From NCBI GenBank assembly GCA_965200005.1, contig OZ241331.1, positions 2,418,001 through 2,482,000 on the forward strand: 64,000 nucleotides of DNA. The letters run 5' to 3'. Shown here piece after piece: positions 51,115 to 60,029 of the stretch. The translations under genes and the position numbers were made by a program. Origin of the DNA: Aldehydirespirator sp965200005 (lineage in GTDB: Bacteria; Actinomycetota; Acidimicrobiia; Acidimicrobiales; Aldehydirespiratoraceae). Within the stretch, counting starts at the first letter, position 1. Each line of letters starts with the position of its first letter. Under the pieces are notes generated by a model. That model was not told where the DNA came from and searched no databases. It saw nothing but the letters and a program-made list of their open reading frames with translations.

Positions 51115-53904
51115 CTACTCCTCGTCTTCGGGATCGGCGAACAATGCACGCTTAAAGATGGTTGCTATCTCGGCGCGTGTCACCGGGCGCTCGGGCTTGA
51201 AGGTTCCGTCCGGGTAGCCCTCAATGATCTCCGCGACCGCAGCGGCTCTGATGGCGTCGGTGTGTTCGTGGCCCGCAATGTCGCTAAATGCCTGACCCCT
51301 GGGCGGAACTCTGAGACTGAGGTAATCCGCGAATACCGCTGCTACCTCGGCTCGTGTCACCCTCTGATCAGGCATAATCAAGCCAGAGTCATCGACTTTG
51401 AACATTTCAGCCTCAACGAGCGCGGCAATTGCAGCAGCGTGATCATGGTCTATTGCGTCACTCGGAATCGTCGCGTCATCAGATGCTGAAAGTCCTAAGA
51501 CACCTGCAAGCATTGATGCGAATTCGCCACGTGTCACCGGGTCATCTGGCCGGAAGTTGTTGTCGGGCTCGTCCCCAAACACCCCTGCGTAGTACATGTC
51601 AGTGATGTCATCTCGCAATGTGTGATTGGCGATATCGATGTACACAAGCCTGTCGGGACAGATCTCTGCAGACCAATCTGGAATGGAACCCCGCCAGCGA
51701 TTGAATGCGCCGATTCCGGGCAAGCAAAGGCCACCCTCATCGGCAGCGCCATTATCAAAGCGAGCTGTGAGCAAGTGTCCGAGACGCAAGAATGAACCTG
51801 GGACATTCCACATCAAGTCGTTCCCAGACAGGTCCACGCGCCACAGTTCCTCTAGATTGCCAAGTTCGGTCGGGACTGAACCAGTTAGTTGGTTGTCGTT
51901 GAGATACAGGTAACCGAGCTTCTCAAGGGCACCTAGTTCAGCGGGAATCTCTCCTGCGAGATTGTTGCCGTCGAGATACAGATACGTGAGGTTAGGCAGT
52001 TGACCTATCTGGCTCGGAACATCGCCGCTCAACTCATTCTCAGAAAGCAGCAGATACACCAAGTCCGACATTCTCACAAGGCGACCTGGAATCTGGCCGG
52101 TGAGTTCATTTCCGCTGAGTTCCAGATACTGCAACTCTGTGAGCTCAGTAACCCGCGTTGTAATCTCGCCGGTCAGTTGATTGTAAGCCAGATCTAGATC
52201 CCGCAAACCGTCAATGAACCGAATTGTCTCAGGGATCTCACCCGTAAGGGAGTTGCCATGAGCATAGAGAGCCTCAAGATTCGTGAGACTACCGATCTGG
52301 ATGGGAATGTCACCTGTCAACTTGTTGAAGTCGAGTGACACGAACTTGAGATCCGTCAATCTCCCAATTGTCGCAGGAATACTGCCGCTCAGACTGTTGC
52401 GATCTAGATTAAGGCTCTCCAGATTAGTGAGCATGCTTATTGTGGCTGGGATCTCGCCGGTCAAGTCATTTCCGTCTAGGAAGAGATGTTCAAGATTAGC
52501 CAGTTCGCCGATCTCAGGTGGCAAGGACCCAGTTAAGTTGTTATCCGACAAGATCAAGTGTGTGACCGTTCCGTTCGCATCAGTGATCACACCGTGCCAA
52601 TCATTTAGATCAGCGTCACTGTTCCAATTGGTGCTATGAGTCCAGTTATCGCCATCGGTATTGCTGTAGAGCTTCTCTAGAACCTCGCGATCCGAGGCTG
52701 GATCGCTGATGGAAGGCCCGCTAACCGGTGTGCAACGCTCTCCAAACCAGCTAGGTGTGCGATCAAGCCAATCATCAAAGGCATGTGTGTCGGGGATGCA
52801 GAGGCCACCGTCTGCTGGATCACCGTTACCTTCGACTCGCAGCGAGAATAGATCGTCTAATGCGAGCAGAGACGCAGGTACTTGGCCTGTGAATTCGTTG
52901 TCGTTCAACCAGAGCCGCCACAATGAAGTGGCCTTGCCGAATCCTGAAGGCAGCTGCCCGGAGAGTTTGTTGTTGTTCAGATAGACTCTTCGAAGATCTT
53001 CAGAATTGCTGATCCCGGCGAACTCGACAGGGATTCTCCCGGACAGTTGATTGTCATTAAGGTAGATGAATCTGAGCTTTGTAAGATCCCCCAACTTCGG
53101 TGGAATCCTACCAACTAGCTGGTTTCCTTCTAGGAATAGGAAGCGGAGTTCTGTCAGCTTGCTAAGCCTTGCCGGGATGGTGCGAGCAAGGTTGTTGCGA
53201 GCCAGATTCAGATACTGCAGTTGGCTCAACTCGCCTAACTGGCGAGGGATCGTGCCGTGGAACTCGTTGTCGTTGAGGGCCAGGCGCTTGAGGTTGGTTA
53301 ACGCTCCGAGTTGAACTGGGAGGGTGTCACTGAGATGATTCCAGCCTAGGTATAGCTCACTCAAATCGCCCAGGAAACTGATCTGTGGTGGGAGCGAACC
53401 CGTTAGTGAATTACCACTCAAATTGAGCCGCCTGAGATTCTCAAGATTGCCGATCTGGGGCGGTATCTCGCCGGACAGGGCGTTGTCGGCTAACTCAAGC
53501 AATTCAAGACTTGCCAGGTCGCCGATCTGTGTTGGGATTGTGCCAATCAGATTGTTTTGCGATAGGTCAAGCTGGCGGACGGAGCCATCTGCATCTGTCG
53601 TGACGCCGTGCCAATCTCCAAGCGGAGCGCTGCTATTCCAGTTTGTGTTGTTGTGCCACCCGTCTCCGCCGGCGCTGTCGTAGAGCGCCATGAGGGTGTC
53701 ACGGTCTGGGTTCGCGCTGATGAGTGTTACTTCGACCTGGGCTTGAGCAGGGCTCACGAGCAGTCCAGACACCATGAGCGCTGCGACAGCAATGGACATG
53801 AGCTTCGTGGCAGTCTTCGCGACTGATCCAGCACGTGAGTGCCGTTGGATTGCAGGTCGCTTGCAGGCGTTGACACATTTGCGGAAAGCAACTGAATAGC
53901 GCAT
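51115..53904 (-). CDS. Secreted two-module plant-type LRR protein with three SLH domains
   Basis: 929-aa exported surface protein. A long basic leader ends in a hydrophobic stretch and AQA site (MVSGLLVSPAQAQ, cleavage near residue 56). Module 1 opens DRDTLMALYDSAGGDGWHNN and has ~10 LRRs of the plant form LxxNxLxGxIPxxLGxLxx; it closes with GGLCIPDTHAFDDWL. Module 2 repeats the plan (DREVLEKLYSNTDGDNWTHS, ~11 LRRs, GGLCLPGIGAFNRW). Three SLH domains follow (VTRGEFASMLAGVL, VTRAEVAAVFADYL, VTRAEIATIFKRAL), anchoring to cell-wall polymer. ATG 53904 preferred over 53994. Likely adhesion or ligand binding; partner unknown. Confidence 0.9.
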   Translation of the reverse strand: MRYSVAFRKCVNACKRPAIQRHSRAGSVAKTATKLMSIAVAALMVSGLLVSPAQAQVEVTLISANPDRDTLMALYDSAGGDGWHNNTNWNSSAPLGDWHGVTTDADGSVRQLDLSQNNLIGTIPTQIGDLASLELLELADNALSGEIPPQIGNLENLRRLNLSGNSLTGSLPPQISFLGDLSELYLGWNHLSDTLPVQLGALTNLKRLALNDNEFHGTIPRQLGELSQLQYLNLARNNLARTIPARLSKLTELRFLFLEGNQLVGRIPPKLGDLTKLRFIYLNDNQLSGRIPVEFAGISNSEDLRRVYLNNNKLSGQLPSGFGKATSLWRLWLNDNEFTGQVPASLLALDDLFSLRVEGNGDPADGGLCIPDTHAFDDWLDRTPSWFGERCTPVSGPSISDPASDREVLEKLYSNTDGDNWTHSTNWNSDADLNDWHGVITDANGTVTHLILSDNNLTGSLPPEIGELANLEHLFLDGNDLTGEIPATISMLTNLESLNLDRNSLSGSIPATIGRLTDLKFVSLDFNKLTGDIPIQIGSLTNLEALYAHGNSLTGEIPETIRFIDGLRDLDLAYNQLTGEITTRVTELTELQYLELSGNELTGQIPGRLVRMSDLVYLLLSENELSGDVPSQIGQLPNLTYLYLDGNNLAGEIPAELGALEKLGYLYLNDNQLTGSVPTELGNLEELWRVDLSGNDLMWNVPGSFLRLGHLLTARFDNGAADEGGLCLPGIGAFNRWRGSIPDWSAEICPDRLVYIDIANHTLRDDITDMYYAGVFGDEPDNNFRPDDPVTRGEFASMLAGVLGLSASDDATIPSDAIDHDHAAAIAALVEAEMFKVDDSGLIMPDQRVTRAEVAAVFADYLSLRVPPRGQAFSDIAGHEHTDAIRAAAVAEIIEGYPDGTFKPERPVTRAEIATIFKRALFADPEDEE

Positions 53905-54091
53905 TTCTATAAGTATCCTGCAGTTTCGGTATCTAGATCGTATGAGTTGTTTAGGTCTTGACTGCGGCCCAAAATCACCCCGAGATGCGTCCATGACTCG
54001 GATTACCCCTTAGTATGTCTCGTGAGACTGCACAAAGTCGCGGATACTACCGAATCGCGAATGCGGGTCAGGCGCAAATTCTCCAGATTCT

Positions 54092-54616
54092 CTAGGAAAT
54101 CTCAAGCAGGAGCAGCAACTGGCCCGAGGCTTCAAGCTCAACTTCGAACACTCCTGGAATCCCTGCCTCAAACGCGAAGTGCGCAGGATGACCATCAGAC
54201 ACTGCTCGAAGGATGTCATATCCATGAACATGAATTTCTTCAGGTTGATTTGATGAAACTTCCAGAGCTATGATCGAACCAAGCTCTATCTGCGCTCTTT
54301 CATATCCTTCAGCTGGTTTACCATCAATTACCTCGATGGCGATTGTCTGATCCGCTGCGTCGGGATCAGCATCCCATTCGGTTGAATTCGAGGTGGAGTG
54401 ATCATGGTCGTGACCGTGATCGTGATCGTGTGCGTCGACTGTGCTCTCATCTTCAGGCTGTGCAACCACAGCCTCGGACGTGGTGGTATTCTCGCTTTGA
54501 TCCTCAGATTCATCGCCACATCCACCCACGAAGAGAACGCAGCAGGCACAAACAAAGGCACCAAAGCATTGGCGGAACGCTGTACTCGGTGCTGACATAA
54601 GATCAAGCCTAGACAT
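54092..54616 (-). CDS. His-rich lipoprotein with cupredoxin-like C-terminus
   Basis: 174-aa lipoprotein: hydrophobic leader with lipobox LFVGGC, an acidic linker, a metal-binding run DAHDHDHGHDHDH (~residues 62-74), then a ~95-residue beta-rich domain (IAIEVIDGKPAEGYERAQIE; EEIHVHGYDILRAV; GVFEVELEASGQLLLLLEI) that looks like a cupredoxin, with HVHGY and HPAHF His possible copper ligands but no Cys ligand. ATG 54616 or 54598. Position 187 bases upstream of the LRR gene on the same strand. Extracytoplasmic metal binding is inferred. Confidence 0.7.
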   Translation of the reverse strand: MSRLDLMSAPSTAFRQCFGAFVCACCVLFVGGCGDESEDQSENTTTSEAVVAQPEDESTVDAHDHDHGHDHDHSTSNSTEWDADPDAADQTIAIEVIDGKPAEGYERAQIELGSIIALEVSSNQPEEIHVHGYDILRAVSDGHPAHFAFEAGIPGVFEVELEASGQLLLLLEIS

Positions 54617-54673
54617 TTCGAGTTAAGTGTTGAGAAGCGAGCATAGCCACCTGCGTAGCCTAGATTTGGCGAG

Positions 54674-55831
54674 GTGAAGGCCGTTGACGCTGACGTTACC
54701 CGCTCCCCCATTGCAACCCAAGCCGAAGCGACACTGATCTCATCCGGCCACGAGCGTGACCCGGCTAAATCTCTGTCGTTACACGCCGATGCCTATGTCG
54801 AACCTGAGTGGCTGGAGGTGGAGCAATCTCGCGTGTTCGCAGCGAGTTGGCAATGGGTGACGCATGTCGAGACTCTCAGACGACCGGGCGCCTATGTGGC
54901 CGTTGAGGTTGCAGGAATGCCAATTGCAGTTGTGCGTGACGCGAGCAACATTCTGCGTGCCTTCTACAACGTGTGTCAGCACAGGGCGCACGAGCTCCTC
55001 TCCGGGTCGGGCCACCTGGAAGCCATCGTGTGTCCGTATCACGGCTGGACGTATGAGCTCAATGGTCGGTTAGCGAGAGCGCGGCGTGCCCCAAATCTCA
55101 TCCAACCGGAATCGATCTGTCTCGCTGAAGTACAGGTTGAGGAGTTTGGTGGGTTCGTCTATGTCAATCTCGATCCCAGTGCCGCGCCGTTAGCTGTCCA
55201 GTCAGAGAGTCTTGGTGACGAAATCGCTCACTATGCGCCTGATGTCGAGCAGTTGACCCATGTGCGCAGGTTCAACTATGACATCGCGTCCAACTGGAAG
55301 AACGTGGTGGACAACTTCTTGGAGTGTTATCACTGTCACGTCGCCCATAGAGACTTCGTGTCCCTAGTCGAGATGGACACCTACGAGGTGCGCACCCACG
55401 GCATCTACTCCAGCCAGATGGCTCGTGCCGGGCATTCACCAAATGCCGCATACCGGGTTGATTCTGCAACGGTTAAAGACCTTGCCGTGTGGTGGCTGTG
55501 GCCAAATACTTGCCTGATGCGTTACCCGGGACGGGGCAACTTCAGTGTGATGCAGATGATTCCTGCTGGAACGCAGCGGATGCTTGAGACGATCGACTTC
55601 TACCTTGAGAGCGACGAGTTGACTAGCGCAGACATCGAGTCGATGCGATACATAGACGAGGTATTGCAGCCAGAGGACATCTCAATCGTGGAGAGCGTGC
55701 AGCGCGGCATGCGCACCCCGGCCTTTACCCAGGGACCCATCGTCTGTGATCCGCAAAAGTCGGGACTATCCGAACATGGTGTGCATCACTTCCATGGACT
55801 CATTTTGGAGGCCTATCGGAGCGCTGCCTAG
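54674..55831 (+). CDS. Rieske non-heme iron oxygenase alpha subunit
   Basis: 385-aa ring-hydroxylating/Rieske oxygenase. The Rieske site is CQHRAH followed 18 residues later by CPYHGW; the catalytic domain has NWKNVVDNFLECYHCHVAH with Asp/His iron ligands. Overall closest in pattern to choline/glycine-betaine/carnitine-type single-component Rieske oxygenases. No reductase or ferredoxin gene is adjacent, so electrons must come from elsewhere. GTG start at 54674 inferred from the frame; Shine-Dalgarno weak. Confidence 0.88.
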   Translation: MKAVDADVTRSPIATQAEATLISSGHERDPAKSLSLHADAYVEPEWLEVEQSRVFAASWQWVTHVETLRRPGAYVAVEVAGMPIAVVRDASNILRAFYNVCQHRAHELLSGSGHLEAIVCPYHGWTYELNGRLARARRAPNLIQPESICLAEVQVEEFGGFVYVNLDPSAAPLAVQSESLGDEIAHYAPDVEQLTHVRRFNYDIASNWKNVVDNFLECYHCHVAHRDFVSLVEMDTYEVRTHGIYSSQMARAGHSPNAAYRVDSATVKDLAVWWLWPNTCLMRYPGRGNFSVMQMIPAGTQRMLETIDFYLESDELTSADIESMRYIDEVLQPEDISIVESVQRGMRTPAFTQGPIVCDPQKSGLSEHGVHHFHGLILEAYRSAA

Positions 55832-55860
55832 TCCGCGACATTGACTATCTGAGCGGTTCG

Positions 55861-56355
55861 TCAGGCTGGGCCGGGGAGGCCCGGGCCATCAATGTGGGGA
55901 GCGGTCGTTCCACCTATTTTGATGGGGCTGAGGCCAAGTTTGCGATGATCCCAACTGCGGATGCGAGAAACGTCAAGTCGCACTGCTACACGATTGCGGA
56001 GGGTCGCTTCTAGCAATGGTGCTAGTTCGTCGGAGTACTCGCCGTTGTAGCGTTCCCAAACATTGCGCCCGACCCGCCACAGCATGTCTTTGTCTTCTGA
56101 AATCACCCCGCGACCTTCAAGCGAAACACCTCTGAGCGTGTCGTAGGTATTACCTGCTTCGATCATCAACGCAAGGTGGCTATTACGTCGCAAGTTGACG
56201 ATCTTCTGGGCCTTGGCCTTTGACTCAAGCCAGATCTGACCATCCAGGTAGCCATACCACATCGCCACCAGATGCGGAACGCCACCGGGCCCGACAGTGG
56301 CCATTGTTGCGGTGCGGGATTGCTCAATGAATCGCGAGATCTCCTCGCTCGTCAT
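55861..56355 (-). CDS. Pyridoxamine 5'-phosphate oxidase-like split-barrel protein
   Basis: 164-aa flavin/F420 split-barrel fold: ISRFIEQSRTATMATVGPGG, VPHLVAMWYGYLDGQIWLES and KAKAQKIVNLRRNSHLALMI are the conserved strands and cofactor-binding Lys/Arg. Common in F420-using actinobacteria, so a deazaflavin or FMN-dependent reductase is likely. Convergent with the Rieske gene, 29 bases apart. Confidence 0.83.
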   Translation of the reverse strand: MTSEEISRFIEQSRTATMATVGPGGVPHLVAMWYGYLDGQIWLESKAKAQKIVNLRRNSHLALMIEAGNTYDTLRGVSLEGRGVISEDKDMLWRVGRNVWERYNGEYSDELAPLLEATLRNRVAVRLDVSRIRSWDHRKLGLSPIKIGGTTAPHIDGPGLPGPA

Positions 56356-56528
56356 CTCGATCTGCGAGCGCTAGTTGGTTCCCATAGCGCCACAGCATAA
56401 GGATCGCGGAACGGTCGCTTAGCTACGCTTCGCTGCTACCCCGTTGCTCCGAGATTCCACGGCCTCATCAATGTCCGGGGTTGTGATGTCACGGAATCCA
56501 GCGGCTAGTCCCGACGAAAGTGGTCAGA
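56356..56528. other. Intergenic gap between divergent small genes
   Basis: 173 bases separating the PPOX-like gene and the ABM-like gene. Contains presumably divergent promoters; no clear motif, RNA or ORF recognised. Confidence 0.3.
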
Positions 56529-56837
56529 ATGTCAAAAGTCTCAGTGTTCGCCAAGTTCTCTTGTATAGAGGGTAAAGAGGACGAGATGGATGCAGCACTC
56601 AAGAGAGTTGTTGCTGCCAGTGAATCGGTAGAGGGTGTCGAATCCTACTCATATCACCGTGGCGACGGTAGTACTTACTGGTTCTTCGCCCTCATGTCGA
56701 GCATGGAAGCCGCCCAGGGCCATGCCGATAACGAAGCCATGCAGGCGGCGATGCCAGCGCTGATGTCTCTGCTGGCAGGGCCACCAGACATGGCCATGAC
56801 CACACCACTCGCAGCTAACGGCCTGGACCTCGGCTGA
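56529..56837 (+). CDS. Antibiotic biosynthesis monooxygenase (ABM)-like small protein
   Basis: 102-aa dimeric alpha-beta barrel protein: VSVFAKFSCIEGKEDEMDAA, then HRGDGSTYWFFALMSSMEAA are the ABM strand-helix pattern. Such proteins act as cofactor-less monooxygenases or unknown stress proteins. ATG 56529 preferred to the GTG nine bases before. Stop overlaps the next ATG in TGATG. Confidence 0.75.
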   Translation: MSKVSVFAKFSCIEGKEDEMDAALKRVVAASESVEGVESYSYHRGDGSTYWFFALMSSMEAAQGHADNEAMQAAMPALMSLLAGPPDMAMTTPLAANGLDLG

Positions 56838-57253
56838 TGGAAGTCGCGACCGCCGTCAAATGGGCTGCCGAGCGCACGCTCGGGATTCTCATCACGATCC
56901 GTGCCGATGGGCGCCCTCAGTCTTCAGACATCGTCTACTTCACCGAGGGTGGCGACTTCTGGATCTCAATGACTGCTACTCGGGCCAAAACCGCCAACCT
57001 GCGGCGTGACCCGAGAGCAGTGCTGCACGTCTCTGACCCGAAAGCTTGGTCGTATGTGTCGATGGACGGCACCATCGAGTTGCTCCCGACAACCCGCGAA
57101 CCAGGTGACGCAACCAACGACGCTCTCGTCGACTACTACCGACGCCTCAGTGGTGAGCATCCCGACTGGGATGACTACCGGCAGGCAATGGTCGACGAGA
57201 AGCGTCTACTGGCTCGGTTCTCCCCGACTTCAGCCGTGGGTGTGATGAACTGA
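56837..57253 (+). CDS. F420-dependent/PPOX-class split-barrel oxidoreductase
   Basis: 138-aa protein of the Rv1155-like class: LGILITIRADGRPQSSDIVY, FWISMTATRAKTANLRRDPR and AVLHVSDPKAWSYVSMDGTI. Likely F420- or FMN-binding. Starts on the last base of the ABM-like gene stop, so they form a coupled pair. Its stop codon lies in a perfect palindrome shared with katG. Confidence 0.83.
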   Translation: MEVATAVKWAAERTLGILITIRADGRPQSSDIVYFTEGGDFWISMTATRAKTANLRRDPRAVLHVSDPKAWSYVSMDGTIELLPTTREPGDATNDALVDYYRRLSGEHPDWDDYRQAMVDEKRLLARFSPTSAVGVMN

Positions 57254-57265
57254 AGCTTCAGTTCA
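57246..57265. terminator. Perfect 20-bp palindrome containing both convergent stop codons
   Basis: TGAACTGAAGCTTCAGTTCA is an uninterrupted perfect palindrome. The plus-strand gene ends AAC TGA at 57248-57253 and katG ends AAC TGA on the other strand at 57258-57263, placed symmetrically. An RNA hairpin with an 8-bp stem and AGCT loop is possible from either direction. Confidence 0.55.
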
Positions 57266-59468
57266 GGTCGAAACGATCGAGGTTCATCACCTTGTTCCAG
57301 GCCGCGACGAAGTCCGAAACAAACTTCGCAGCCGCATCGGACGCGCCATAGACCTCAGCGATAGCTCGCAACTGCGAGTTGGATCCGAACACTAGGTCGA
57401 CTGGGGTGCTAGTCCACTTGAGTTCACCGCTTGCTCGATCTCGACCCTCAAAGACATTTTCGGTGTCTGACATTTGCCACTCGGTGCCCATGTCAAGGAG
57501 ATTCACGAAAAAGTCGTTCGTTAGAACGCCGGACCGGTCGGTCAAGATCCCATGACCGCCGTGGGCAACTCCAAGGGCACGCAGGCCGGCAACCAGAACG
57601 GACATCTCCGGTGCTGTCAGCGACAGCAGGCTCGCACGGTCGACAAGCAGCAACTCAAGGCGACGCTTCTCGTCGGGTCGTGAGTAGTTGCGGAACCCGT
57701 CAGCGACCGGTTCAAGCACCTCAAAGGACTCGGCATCGGTTTGCTCAGCGCTCGCGTCGGTGCGACCCGGCGAGAACGGGACCGTGATGTCGTGCCCTGC
57801 TGCGCTCGCAGCTTGTTCGACAGCAGCGCAACCGCCGAGCACGATCAGATCAGCCAGCGAGACGCGCTTGGCGTTGGCCTGAGCAGCATTGAAGCTTTCT
57901 TGGATTGACTCGAGCGCTTCCAGGACGGCGTTGAGTTCAGCAGGATTGTTGGCTTCCCAATCGCGCTGAGGTGCAAGACGGATGCGCGCGCCGTTAGCGC
58001 CGCCACGCATGTCGCTATCACGGAACGTTGAGGCGGAAGCCCACGCAGCTGAGACCAGCTGTGACGTGCTGAGACCCGAATCGACGATCTGAGCCTTGAG
58101 CGAGGCAACGTCAGCGTCGTCAACCAGGTCATGGTCAACGGCGGGGACGGGATCCTGCCAGATGAGTTCTTCGTCCGGGACTTCAGCTCCGAGATAGCGG
58201 GAGACAGGACCCATGTCACGGTGCGTCAACTTGTACCAGGCGCGGGCGAACGCGTCGGCAAACTCGTCTGGGTTTTCTAGGAACCGTCGGGAGATCGGCT
58301 CATAGATCGGGTCCATGCGCAGGGCCAGGTCGGTGGTCAGCATGACCGGTGTGTGACGCTTGTCAGGATCGTGCGCATCGGGCACGGTGCCGGCAGCGGC
58401 AGGATCGGTCGGAACCCACTGCCATGCTCCCGCCGGGCTCTTGGTGAGATCCCAGTCGTAGGCAAACAGGGTCTCAAAGAAGCTGTTGTCCCATGACACC
58501 GGCGTCGGCGTCCAGGCACCTTCGAGGCCGCTGGTGATCGAGTCGCCAGCCTTGCCGCTGCCGTAAGTGTTACGCCATCCGAGCCCCTGTTCCTCAAGGC
58601 TCGCTGCTTCGGGCTCTCGACCCACGTACACGTCAGCATCAGCTGCTCCGTGGGTCTTGCCGAAGGTGTGACCTCCTGCGATGAGTGCCACCGTTTCGGT
58701 GTCGTCCATGGCCATGCGAGCAAATGTCTCACGTATGTCGCGCGCGGCCGCTAGCGCGCTCGGTTGACCATTCGGGCCTTCGGGGTTCACATAGATAAGG
58801 CCCATCTGCACGGCGCCGAGCGGATCGGCGAGTTCACGATCGCCGCTGTAGCGCTCATCGGCGAGCCACACGTCTTCGGGGCCCCAGTAGATGTCCTCTT
58901 CAGGCTCATAAACATCTACCCGGCCACCGCCGAAGCCGAAAGTCTCAAACCCCATAGTCTCAAGTGCCACGTTGCCTGCCAGGATCATCAGGTCGGCCCA
59001 GGAGATCTTGCGCCCGTACTTCGCCTTGACAGGCCACAGCAGCCGCCTTGCCTTGTCGAGGTTGGCGTTGTCGGGCCAACTGTTGAGTGGCGCGAAGCGG
59101 TGCGTCCCCGAACCACCACCACCCCGGCCATCCGATGTGCGGTAAGTACCTGCGCTGTGCCATGCCATGCGAATCATCAGCGGGCCGTAGTGCCCGTAGT
59201 CGGCGGGCCACCAATCCTGGGAGTCCGTCATGACTTTGGCCAGATCCGCCTTGACGGCGGCTAGGTCAACAGAGTTGAACTCTTCGGCATAGTCGAAGTC
59301 GTCGCCCATTGGGTCGATCTGCGGGCTGTTTTTGGCGAGTGGCTTCAAGTTGAGTTGCTCGGGCCACCAATTCGCATTTGCCATCGAACCCGTTGAGGTG
59401 TGCGCGTCGTGCAGGAAGGGGCAGCGCGAGGCTGCCGACCCTTCCGCTGCCGCTGCTTCTTGTGTCAT
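57258..59468 (-). CDS. katG: Catalase-peroxidase KatG
   Basis: 736-aa heme enzyme destroying H2O2. Distal site MIRMAWHSAGTYR gives R100, W103, H104, and GGHTFGKTHGA the proximal His; the Met-Tyr-Trp adduct residues are present (W103, Tyr in MGLIYVNPEGP, Met in ARMAMDDTET). Both the active N-terminal and the degenerate C-terminal peroxidase domains are full length. ATG 59468 has AAGGAG six bases upstream and overlaps the furA stop (ATGA). Likely induced by peroxide via FurA. Confidence 0.98.
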   Translation of the reverse strand: MTQEAAAAEGSAASRCPFLHDAHTSTGSMANANWWPEQLNLKPLAKNSPQIDPMGDDFDYAEEFNSVDLAAVKADLAKVMTDSQDWWPADYGHYGPLMIRMAWHSAGTYRTSDGRGGGGSGTHRFAPLNSWPDNANLDKARRLLWPVKAKYGRKISWADLMILAGNVALETMGFETFGFGGGRVDVYEPEEDIYWGPEDVWLADERYSGDRELADPLGAVQMGLIYVNPEGPNGQPSALAAARDIRETFARMAMDDTETVALIAGGHTFGKTHGAADADVYVGREPEAASLEEQGLGWRNTYGSGKAGDSITSGLEGAWTPTPVSWDNSFFETLFAYDWDLTKSPAGAWQWVPTDPAAAGTVPDAHDPDKRHTPVMLTTDLALRMDPIYEPISRRFLENPDEFADAFARAWYKLTHRDMGPVSRYLGAEVPDEELIWQDPVPAVDHDLVDDADVASLKAQIVDSGLSTSQLVSAAWASASTFRDSDMRGGANGARIRLAPQRDWEANNPAELNAVLEALESIQESFNAAQANAKRVSLADLIVLGGCAAVEQAASAAGHDITVPFSPGRTDASAEQTDAESFEVLEPVADGFRNYSRPDEKRRLELLLVDRASLLSLTAPEMSVLVAGLRALGVAHGGHGILTDRSGVLTNDFFVNLLDMGTEWQMSDTENVFEGRDRASGELKWTSTPVDLVFGSNSQLRAIAEVYGASDAAAKFVSDFVAAWNKVMNLDRFDLN

Positions 59469-59911
59469 GTTCGCTCCTTGTGAGTGGGGGAAGTTTGATT
59501 GGTCTGGCAATTGGGGCAGTAACCCCAGTAGATGACCTCGGCTTCATCTATGCGAAACCCCTGGTCATCAACAGCTTGAAGGCATGGTCGGTAACCGACG
59601 GCACAGTCGACATCAACCATGTGACCGCAACTGCGGCACACGGCGTGGTGATGGTTGTCGTCAACCCGGTCCTCATAACGCGCAGGTGACCGAGCCGGCT
59701 GGATCCGCCGGATCATGCCCTTGTTGGTTAGAGCGGTGAGGGCGCTGAAGACAGCCTGGCGAGACACAGCCCCGATGTCGGTACGAACATCGTCAGCAAC
59801 CTCGTCAGCAGTGGCATGTGGACGGTTCGAGACGGCCTTCATCACGGCGAGCCGCTGTGCCGTAACGTGCAACCCGTTGTTGCGCAGCATCTGGGCCCGA
59901 TCGTCAATCAC
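59465..59911 (-). CDS. furA: Fur-family regulator (FurA type)
   Basis: 148-aa metal-dependent repressor. Winged helix (HVTAQRLAVMKAVSNRPHAT; SRQAVFSALTALTNKGMIRR), metal-binding DDNHHHAVCRSCGHMVDVDC and a second CxxC (YCPNCQT) for structural zinc. Directly upstream of katG with a four-base overlap, the arrangement of mycobacterial and streptomycete furA-katG operons, where FurA represses the operon. GTG start at 59911. Confidence 0.95.
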   Translation of the reverse strand: MIDDRAQMLRNNGLHVTAQRLAVMKAVSNRPHATADEVADDVRTDIGAVSRQAVFSALTALTNKGMIRRIQPARSPARYEDRVDDNHHHAVCRSCGHMVDVDCAVGYRPCLQAVDDQGFRIDEAEVIYWGYCPNCQTNQTSPTHKERT

Positions 59912-59921
59912 ACCTGCAGTC

Positions 59922-59948
59922 TATGACATATTATTGATAGTGTCTACT
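59922..59948. promoter_or_regulatory. AT-rich candidate Fur box and -10 of furA-katG
   Basis: Plus-strand CTATGACATATTATTGATAG followed by TGTCTA lies just upstream of the furA GTG. It contains an imperfect inverted repeat (GACA...TGTC) around TATTATTGATA and a minus-strand TAATAT that could be the -10. Autorepression by FurA is inferred from the operon type. Confidence 0.45.
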
Positions 59949-60029
59949 TCTTGTTTCGGTGAGCATCAGCCCGGGCCATACAGAAGCTAGCCCCACCGCT
60001 GCACGTGACTAGTGGCATTATCTAGATAT

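Noticed and set aside
52283..52639. Repetitive plus-strand ORFs opposite the LRR gene
   Set aside because: They mirror the 72-base LRR periodicity in reverse; leucine-rich by reading opposite codons, and no Shine-Dalgarno.
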